This document shows, piece after piece, positions 58,189 through 64,000 of a DNA stretch of 64,000 nt (position 1 is the stretch's first letter; the number at the start of each line of letters is the position of its first letter). The notes under the pieces were generated by a model. It did not search any database. It was given only the letters and a program-made list of their open reading frames with translations, and was not told the DNA's origin. A program made the translations under genes and the position numbers. The stretch is from Lampropedia cohaerens. GTDB taxonomy: Bacteria > Pseudomonadota > Gammaproteobacteria > Burkholderiales > Burkholderiaceae_C. Location of the stretch: positions 1 through 64,000 of the forward strand of contig NZ_LBNQ01000032.1 of NCBI RefSeq assembly GCF_001005215.1. Reading direction: 5' to 3'.

Positions 58189-59862
58189 ATGCGCGCCTCT
58201 CGCCTTCTGATACCGCTGTGCACGGCCTCCCTTGGCCTGCTGGTGGCCGTGCCATTGCTGTTCATCCTGCTGCAGGCGGTGTTTCCACAGCTGGCGCAAG
58301 GCTCGCTGGCGGCGCCACTGTCACATCTGAGCGCCACACTGGGCGATCCGGTGTTGCTGGAGCTGACGGGCAACACGCTGGCACTGGGCGTGGCGGTGGT
58401 GCTGGTCAGCGCGCTGATCGGTGTGCCGCTTGGCGTGCTGCGCGGCCTGTTTCAGGTGCCGTTTGCACGCATGTGGGATCTGCTGCTGCTCGTGCCCTTC
58501 ATGGTGCCACCCTACATCGCCGCGATGGGCTGGATTTTGCTGCTGCAGCCTGGCGGCTATGCGCAGCAGATACTGGGCATTCACCTCGGCCCGTTGTTGT
58601 TTTCGTTTGCCGGTGTCGTGCTGGTGATGGCGCTCAACCTTTTTCCGGCCGTGTATTTCGCCGTCTCGCGCGCGGTGGCCAGCAGTGGCTCGCGACTGGC
58701 GGACGTGGCGCAGATCTTTGGCGCCAGCCGCTGGCGTGCCTTTGTCTGGGTCACTCTGCCTCTGGCGCTGCCGGCGCTGGGTGCAAGCCTGCTGCTGGTG
58801 TTCGCCTCGACCATCGAGGAGTACGGCACGCCGGCAGTGCTGGCGTCCAACGCGGGCTTTTTCGTACTTGTCACTGGCATTGAGCGGCGCTTTTCCGACT
58901 GGCCAGTCGATCTGCCCGGTGCAGCACTGCTGTCGGTCATCCTGATGGGGCTGGCCATGACGGCCTGGCTGGCGCAACGCTGGCTGACCAGTGGGCGCGA
59001 CTATGCCACCAGTACCGGCAAACCCACCGATGTGGCACCACGGCCGCTGGGCGCATGGCGCTGGCCGGTCTTGCTGTTGTTTGCCACGGTCGTGGCCTCG
59101 GCCACGCTGGCGCCACTGTTCTCCGTCGCTGCGACGGCATTCACCGGCACGCTGTCGGGCGGACTGTCGCCTGACAACCTCTCGCTGCGGCACTTTGAGG
59201 CCCTGTTCTCGCAAGGCTCGGAAGCACTCTCTGCGCTGGCCTTCAGCTTCTCGCTGGCAACGGCTGCGGCCCTGCTGACCGGCATGCTCGGTGCGCTGAT
59301 TGCCTACACCGTGCTGCGCGTGCCGGGCCGCGCCACCGCCGTGCTCGACGCCATGACCATGCTGCCCAACGCAATGCCCGGCATCGTGGTCGCCGTGGGG
59401 CTGATTCTGGCGTGGAACCAGCCCTGGCTGCCGATCACGCCATACAACACCTGGGTGCTGCTGCTGATGGCCTACGCCTGTCTGCTGCTGCCCTACCCGC
59501 TGCGCTATGCGCACGCGGCGCTGCGCCAGCTCGGCCAGAATCTGGAGGCATGCGCCTTTGTCCACGGCGTGAGCTTTACGCGCACGCTGCGGCATGTGGT
59601 GCTGCCGCTGGTAGCACCAGCGGTGGCGGCAGCGATGCTGCTGGTGTTTGCGATTGCCTCACGCGAGCTGGTGGCCTCGCTGCTGCTGGCACCCGTAGGC
59701 ACGCAAACGGTCTCGCTGTTCATCTGGCGCCAGTTCGATCAGGGCTCGATCGGCCAGGGCATGGCCATGAGCCTGGTCACCATTGCGTTGACCTGCGCGC
59801 TGGTGGCCATGGCCCACGGGCTGAACGCGTGGGCGGGGCGGCGGCGGTCGCTGCGCGCCTAA
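58189..59862 (+). CDS. ABC importer permease, fused double-domain (FbpB type)
   Basis: 557 residues with about twelve membrane helices in two homologous halves, as in FbpB. Each half holds an EAA loop: SGSRLADVAQIFGASRWRAF in the first and LEACAFVHGVSFTRTLRHVV in the second. It forms both halves of the channel in one chain. The gene is 137 bases after the binding-protein gene and completes the operon. Confidence 0.92.
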   Translation: MRASRLLIPLCTASLGLLVAVPLLFILLQAVFPQLAQGSLAAPLSHLSATLGDPVLLELTGNTLALGVAVVLVSALIGVPLGVLRGLFQVPFARMWDLLLLVPFMVPPYIAAMGWILLLQPGGYAQQILGIHLGPLLFSFAGVVLVMALNLFPAVYFAVSRAVASSGSRLADVAQIFGASRWRAFVWVTLPLALPALGASLLLVFASTIEEYGTPAVLASNAGFFVLVTGIERRFSDWPVDLPGAALLSVILMGLAMTAWLAQRWLTSGRDYATSTGKPTDVAPRPLGAWRWPVLLLFATVVASATLAPLFSVAATAFTGTLSGGLSPDNLSLRHFEALFSQGSEALSALAFSFSLATAAALLTGMLGALIAYTVLRVPGRATAVLDAMTMLPNAMPGIVVAVGLILAWNQPWLPITPYNTWVLLLMAYACLLLPYPLRYAHAALRQLGQNLEACAFVHGVSFTRTLRHVVLPLVAPAVAAAMLLVFAIASRELVASLLLAPVGTQTVSLFIWRQFDQGSIGQGMAMSLVTIALTCALVAMAHGLNAWAGRRRSLRA

Positions 59863-59880
59863 CCAGGCCGCCCCGTGCAG

Positions 59881-60468
59881 TCAGCGGCGTGCAGCGTCTG
59901 CCACCGCATCCAACAGCAGCTGGTGCACGCGCGTGTCGCTACTCAGCTCGGGATGAAAGGCACAGCCGATCGTCTGGCCCTGGCGCACCAGCACGGGTGT
60001 GCCATCACTGTATGCCAGCACCTGCACCACGGGGTCGCACTGCACGATGCGCGGCGCGCGGATGAACACCATCTCCATCGGGCCGCCCGGCAGGATCGTG
60101 GTGGCCTGACGGATGTGCGAATCGCGCTGGCGGCCATAGGCGTTGCGCTGCACCGTGACCGCCAGCGCGCCCAGGCCGGGCTGCGCGGGCTGCACCTGCT
60201 GCGCCAGCAGGATCAGACCAGCGCAGGTGCCAAGGCACGGCCGCGTCGCCACGAATGCCTGCAAGTCCTGCCAAAACGTGCCCTGCTGCAGGAAATGCAG
60301 CAGGGTGGTGGATTCGCCGCCCGGCAGCACCAGCGCGTCAAGGCCCTGCAAATCCTGCGGCTGGCGCACCCGCCGCGTGGCCACGCCCATGCCCTGCAAC
60401 ATGCGGTGATGTGCGTCGTAGGCACCCTGCAGTGCCAGCACGCCGACAACGGTGTGCGCAGCAGCCAT
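59881..60468 (-). CDS. pdxT: Pyridoxal 5'-phosphate synthase glutaminase subunit PdxT
   Basis: 195 residues from the ATG at 60468. A class I glutaminase that supplies ammonia to PdxS. Motifs are GVLALQGAYDAHHRML, LPGGESTTLL, the nucleophile in LGTCAGLILL, and the His-Glu pair in CAFHPELSSD. It follows pdxS with one base between stop and start, so the subunits are made together. Confidence 0.95.
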   Translation of the reverse strand: MAAAHTVVGVLALQGAYDAHHRMLQGMGVATRRVRQPQDLQGLDALVLPGGESTTLLHFLQQGTFWQDLQAFVATRPCLGTCAGLILLAQQVQPAQPGLGALAVTVQRNAYGRQRDSHIRQATTILPGGPMEMVFIRAPRIVQCDPVVQVLAYSDGTPVLVRQGQTIGCAFHPELSSDTRVHQLLLDAVADAARR

Positions 60469-60469
60469 T

Positions 60470-61414
60470 TCAATCCCCACGCGATTGCAGCAGCGCCGTA
60501 GGCTCCAGCGAGGCCACGGCCAGGCCCTGCATGGCCGAATCACTGTCGGCACAGCATTCGGCCAGGATGGCCGCGTCATCAAAATGCGTGCAAGCCCGCA
60601 CGATGGCCCGCGCGCGGCGCTCGGCCTGCTCGGGCGTGGCAAAGGTCTGCCCGTCGTTCATGAAGATGCCCGAGCCGACGAAGATGGCCTGCGCGCCCAG
60701 TTGCCGCATCAGCGCCGCATCGGCGGGTGTGGCGATGCCGCCCGCGGAGAAGTTGGGCACGGGCAACGCACCGGTTTGCGCCACCTGCCGCACCAGCTCC
60801 AGCGGCACGCGCAGATCGCGCGCGGCCACATACAGTTCGTCCTCGCGCAGGGCCATCAGCGCGCGGATGTCGGCCATGATCTGGCGCATGTGCTTGACGG
60901 CATGCACCACGTCGCCCGTGCCGGCCTCGCCCTTGGTGCGGATCATGGCCGCGCCCTCGGCAATGCGGCGCAGCGCCTCGCCCAGATTGCGCGCACCGCA
61001 CACGAACGGCGTCTGGAACTGCTGCTTGTCGATGTGGTGCACTTCATCGGCAGGGGTCAGCACTTCGCTCTCGTCGATGAAGTCCACGCCCAGCTGGGCC
61101 AGCACCTGCGCCTCGGCAAAGTGCCCGATGCGCGCCTTGGCCATGACGGGAATCGACACCGTCGCCATGATCTCCCGGATCAGTTTCGGATTGGCCATGC
61201 GCGCCACACCGCCCTGCGCGCGAATCTGCGCCGGCACGCGCTCCAAGGCCATCACGGCGCAAGCACCCGCGGATTCAGCAATGCGCGCCTGCTCGGCGGT
61301 GCAGACATCCATGATGACACCGCCTTTGAGCATCTCAGCCAGGCCGATCTTCAGGCGTTGAGACTCGTCAAGGGCCAGGTGGCTGGAAGCGGAAGATGCA
61401 GTCGGGAGAGGCAT
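60470..61414 (-). CDS. pdxS: Pyridoxal 5'-phosphate synthase lyase subunit PdxS
   Basis: 314 residues from the ATG at 61414. PdxS builds PLP from ribose 5-phosphate, glyceraldehyde 3-phosphate and ammonia. [42 protein letters not shown], the lysines in [10 protein letters not shown] and [11 protein letters not shown], and [21 protein letters not shown] are highly conserved. Most betaproteobacteria use the PdxA-PdxJ route instead, so this pair is notable. A MocR regulator is divergent. Confidence 0.97.
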   Translation of the reverse strand: MPLPTASSASSHLALDESQRLKIGLAEMLKGGVIMDVCTAEQARIAESAGACAVMALERVPAQIRAQGGVARMANPKLIREIMATVSIPVMAKARIGHFAEAQVLAQLGVDFIDESEVLTPADEVHHIDKQQFQTPFVCGARNLGEALRRIAEGAAMIRTKGEAGTGDVVHAVKHMRQIMADIRALMALREDELYVAARDLRVPLELVRQVAQTGALPVPNFSAGGIATPADAALMRQLGAQAIFVGSGIFMNDGQTFATPEQAERRARAIVRACTHFDDAAILAECCADSDSAMQGLAVASLEPTALLQSRGD

Positions 61415-61490
61415 GGCGTTGTGTTTGGGATAAATGCTCAACAAGCCGCACATGCTAGGCAGGCCTCGACGCCCGCAACAGATACAGTTG

Positions 61491-61533
61491 CAGTACGATT
61501 TGCACAAACCGTACTGATGACTTTGGCAGTACG
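61491..61533. promoter_or_regulatory. Repeated CAGTACG boxes between pdxS and the MocR gene
   Basis: CAGTACG at 61491-61497, its complement CGTACTG at 61510-61516 and CAGTACG again at 61527-61533 form a direct plus inverted repeat. MocR-type PdxR regulators bind such mixed repeats in the divergent region and need PLP as effector. The boxes lie about 80-120 bases before pdxS and 35-80 before the regulator gene, where they could control both. Confidence 0.65.
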
Positions 61534-61568
61534 GGTCCACCGTCCCGTTCCACACGCTTCGCTCGCTC

Positions 61569-63011
61569 ATGCACCGCCCGCCTCGCGCTGCGCCGCACGC
61601 CACCCCTGCCCTCACCCGCGTCGAGGCCGTCATGCGCGACATCCGCCAGCGCATCGAAAACCGCAGCCTGTGCGCGGGCAAGCGCCTGCCGTCGATCCGC
61701 GCGCAGGCCGAGGCGCTGGGCGTGTCGCGCTCGACGGTGGTGGAAGCCTATGCGCGCCTGGCTGCGCAAGGACTGATCGAGTCACGCCCCGGCTCGGGCT
61801 ATTACGTGGGCCGTCAGCTCACACCCTTCAATGTCGCCGAGGTGCAGCCAGCCGGTACCGCCAGCAGCGATCCGGTCTGGGTCACGCGCCAGTCGCTGCT
61901 GGCCGATGCCAACAGCCTCAAGCCCGGCTGCGGCTGGCTACCCGAAAGCTGGATGCCGGAGCAGGGCATCCGCCGCGCGCTGCGCACGCTCTCGCGCCAG
62001 CCGCTGGCGCCACTGACGGGCTATGGCACACCACAAGGCTCGCCGCAGTTGCGCCAGCTGCTCTCGCACCGCCTTGCCGAGCGTGGTGTGCAGGTGCCAC
62101 CCGCACAGCTCATGCTGACGGAATCGGGCACGCAGGCGGTCGATCTGTTGTGCCGATTCCTGCTGCAGCCGGGCGATACCGTACTGGTGGATGACCCGTG
62201 TTATTTCAGCTTCCAAGCGATGCTGCGCGCGCACCGCGCCAAGGTAGTCAGCGTGCCCTACACGCCACACGGACCGGATGTGGCCGCCATGGCGCAGTGC
62301 CTGGCCGAGCACCGCCCACGCCTGTACATCACCAATGCCGCGCTGCACAACCCCACCGGCGCCAGTCTCAGCCTGGCGGTGGCCCACCAGGTACTGTCGC
62401 TGGCGGCGCAGCATGATTTGACCATCATCGAGGACGACGTGTTCGCCGACTTCGAGCACCACCCCGCCCCTCGGCTGGCCGCGCTGGATGGGCTGCAACG
62501 GGTGATCTATGTCGGCAGCTTTTCCAAGACCCTGTCGGCCTCGGTGCGGCTGGGCCACATTGCCACACGCGCCGACTGGATTGGTCAGCTGGTCGATCTG
62601 CGACTGGCAACGTCTTTCGAAGCCGGCCACTTTTCGGCCGAACTGCTGCACACGCTGCTGGCAAGTGGCACCTACCAGCGCCACATGAACGGCGTGCGCA
62701 CGCGTCTGGCCGAAGCCATGGGCATGGTGCTTGAGCGCCTGCAGTCACTGGGTATCACGCCCTGGTACCGCCCGCATGCCGGCATGTTCGTCTGGTGTCG
62801 GCTGCCCGAGGGCGTGGATGCGGTGCAGCTGGCCGACCACGCACTGCATACGCATGGCCTGCTGCTGGCGCCCGGCAATGCCTTCAGCCTGTCGCAAAAT
62901 GCGGCGCGCTATATGCGCTTCAACGTCGCGCAAAGCCTCTCACCCGCCATTTTCGAGGCGCTGGCGCGCAGCCTGCAGGCCTGCGCCAGTCCCAGCGTTC
63001 CAGCACCCTAG
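61569..63011 (+). CDS. pdxR: MocR-family transcriptional regulator (PdxR-like)
   Basis: 480 residues. An amino-terminal GntR winged helix (about 15-85, [39 protein letters not shown]) is joined by a linker to a class I aminotransferase-like domain that binds [37 protein letters not shown] and the PLP lysine in SFSKTLSAS are present. It is divergent from pdxS-pdxT and most likely controls that operon according to PLP level. Confidence 0.92.
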   Translation: MHRPPRAAPHATPALTRVEAVMRDIRQRIENRSLCAGKRLPSIRAQAEALGVSRSTVVEAYARLAAQGLIESRPGSGYYVGRQLTPFNVAEVQPAGTASSDPVWVTRQSLLADANSLKPGCGWLPESWMPEQGIRRALRTLSRQPLAPLTGYGTPQGSPQLRQLLSHRLAERGVQVPPAQLMLTESGTQAVDLLCRFLLQPGDTVLVDDPCYFSFQAMLRAHRAKVVSVPYTPHGPDVAAMAQCLAEHRPRLYITNAALHNPTGASLSLAVAHQVLSLAAQHDLTIIEDDVFADFEHHPAPRLAALDGLQRVIYVGSFSKTLSASVRLGHIATRADWIGQLVDLRLATSFEAGHFSAELLHTLLASGTYQRHMNGVRTRLAEAMGMVLERLQSLGITPWYRPHAGMFVWCRLPEGVDAVQLADHALHTHGLLLAPGNAFSLSQNAARYMRFNVAQSLSPAIFEALARSLQACASPSVPAP

Positions 63012-63061
63012 CTCGCTGGCCGACCGCGACGGCCGTGCCAGGAACCTGCACTAGACAGCCA

Positions 63062-63079
63062 ATGTCACGAAGCTTTCAT
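63062..63079 (+). promoter_or_regulatory. Possible Pho box before the last gene
   Basis: ATGTCAC and CTTTCAT are separated by four bases, giving the 11-base repeat of a PhoB site (consensus CTGTCAT twice). They match at five and six of seven positions. It lies about 45 bases before the start of a gene whose family is often tied to phosphate metabolism; this is suggestive only. Confidence 0.3.
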
Positions 63080-63125
63080 GGCCGGAGATTACAACCCAGG
63101 CTTTTTGACCATCCTGGGATCCGTG

Positions 63126-64000
63126 ATGCCGACGACTCACCTTTTTCCCCACGCAAGCATGCTGCGCCTGACCTTGGTCGCAGCGGCCGTATCCATTGCA
63201 CTGACTGCCTGTGGTGGCGGCGATGACGACGAAGGCATCGTGCCGCCACCACCCGTAGTGAATCCGGGCGACAACGACAATGGCGGAGGCAGCGAACCCG
63301 CACCGCAACCGCCTGCCGAGGTCACCCCTGGCACCGTGGAACTGGAGCTGATTGGTCGCTATGCCTCGGGCGTGTTTGGCAAGAGCGCAGCGGAAATTCC
63401 TGCCTTCGATGCGGCGTCCAAGCGTGCCTTCATCGTCAACTCGGATGCGGGCGCGCTGGACGTGCTGGATCTCAGCGACCCGTCCAATCCCCGCCGGATC
63501 GACACGCTGCATTCCGAAGCCATTCTGGCTGGCTCATCGGTCAACAGCGTTGCATCGCACAACGGCCTGGTGGCCATTGCCATCGAAGCTGCCAACAAGA
63601 CCGACAAGGGTCACGTGGCGCTGTATCAGGCAGCCGATCTGCAACTGCTGGGCCAGGTCGAGGTCGGCGCCCTGCCGGACAACCTGGTCTTCACGCCGGA
63701 TGGCAACACATTGCTTGTGGCCAACGAGGGCGAGCCCAGTGATGATTACCAGATCGACCCTGAGGGGTCCGTGACCGTGATTGACATCCGCGTGCCAACC
63801 AGCCTCAGCGCCCGCACGGCCGGCTTCTCGCACTTCAACAGTCAGGCCGATGCCCTGCGCGCCAAGGGCGTGCGCATCTTTGGCCCCAACGCCACGGTCG
63901 CGCAGGACGTAGAGCCGGAATACATCGCGGTTTCAGCCGACAGCAGCACCGCCTGGGTCGCATTGCAGGAAAACAATGCACTGGCCAAGCTCGACATTGC
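63126..64000 (+). CDS. Choice-of-anchor I-type secreted beta-propeller protein (cut by window end)
   Basis: At least 291 residues, open to the end of the window. A hydrophobic signal ends in the lipobox LTAC, so the protein is probably a lipoprotein; starting at the ATG at 63159 gives a more typical signal. A low-complexity linker follows (GGGDDDEG, then PPPPVVNPGDNDNGG). The mature part (LELIGRYASGVFGKSAAEIPAFD, RAFIVNSDAGALDVLDLSDPSNP, DNLVFTPDGNTLLVANEGEPSDDY, ALQENNALAKLDI) matches the choice-of-anchor I family, sometimes annotated as alkaline phosphatase-like. The catalytic role is unproven. Confidence 0.82.
   Translation, partial: MPTTHLFPHASMLRLTLVAAAVSIALTACGGGDDDEGIVPPPPVVNPGDNDNGGGSEPAPQPPAEVTPGTVELELIGRYASGVFGKSAAEIPAFDAASKRAFIVNSDAGALDVLDLSDPSNPRRIDTLHSEAILAGSSVNSVASHNGLVAIAIEAANKTDKGHVALYQAADLQLLGQVEVGALPDNLVFTPDGNTLLVANEGEPSDDYQIDPEGSVTVIDIRVPTSLSARTAGFSHFNSQADALRAKGVRIFGPNATVAQDVEPEYIAVSADSSTAWVALQENNALAKLDI

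Overview
The window is GC-rich chromosomal DNA from a betaproteobacterium, most likely a member of Burkholderiales close to Comamonadaceae. The evidence is the gene content and order: metX-metW with a short overlap, pepA/lptF-lptG, argH next to an AlgZ/AlgR-type two-component pair, xdhA-xdhB and an IS407-type insertion sequence. The genus cannot be fixed from sequence alone. Some traits are unusual for the group: pyridoxal phosphate synthesis by PdxS-PdxT with a MocR regulator, a class Ib ribonucleotide reductase small subunit (nrdF) standing alone, and glyQ without glyS beside it.

Positions 1-1236 are a complete IS407-like element, followed by about 700 bases with no recognisable gene. Positions 1944-12257 form a molybdenum island. 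A minus-strand operon runs TonB-dependent receptor, DUF2478 protein, BtuF/MolA-like binding protein, FecCD-type permease and FecE-type ATPase. Beside it are modA-modB-modC (minus), moaC (plus), moaA (minus) and moaD (plus). Three palindromes with the half-sites and 8-base spacing of ModE operators lie upstream of the receptor and between modA and moaC. This suggests that the iron-siderophore-like system is a molybdate or tungstate importer with its own outer-membrane receptor. The receptor gene carries an in-frame TGA where a tryptophan is expected. Farther on, xdhA-xdhB (40963-44906) encode a molybdenum enzyme that would use the cofactor.

Positions 12419-22552 hold hemJ, an NrtR/NadQ-like regulator, a guanidinium exporter behind a guanidine-II riboswitch, a hydroxypyruvate isomerase homologue, metX-metW behind a SAM-II riboswitch with an intrinsic terminator, an RRM protein, a MidA-like methyltransferase, two pterin/folate genes, a ubiquinone-type hydroxylase and aquaporin Z. 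Positions 22745-36199 hold chaperones (htpG, cbpA, cbpM), pepA, the lipopolysaccharide exporter genes lptF-lptG with cbiX, glyQ, nrdF, ttcA, a DUF4136 lipoprotein with a histidine phosphatase, and a polyphosphate kinase 2.

Positions 36338-49730 hold glnK-amtB behind a sigma-54 type promoter, comM, a GNAT acetyltransferase, xdhAB, ispD-ispF, an AEC transporter, ssb, a short-chain dehydrogenase and trpC. Positions 49922-63011 hold a META-domain lipoprotein, a class I aldolase, a LytTR regulator with its kinase, argH, a glycine-rich lipoprotein, an iron/organophosphonate-type ABC importer, and pdxS-pdxT facing their MocR regulator across repeated CAGTACG boxes. The window ends inside a secreted beta-propeller-like protein gene. 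I saw no rRNA, tRNA or CRISPR array.
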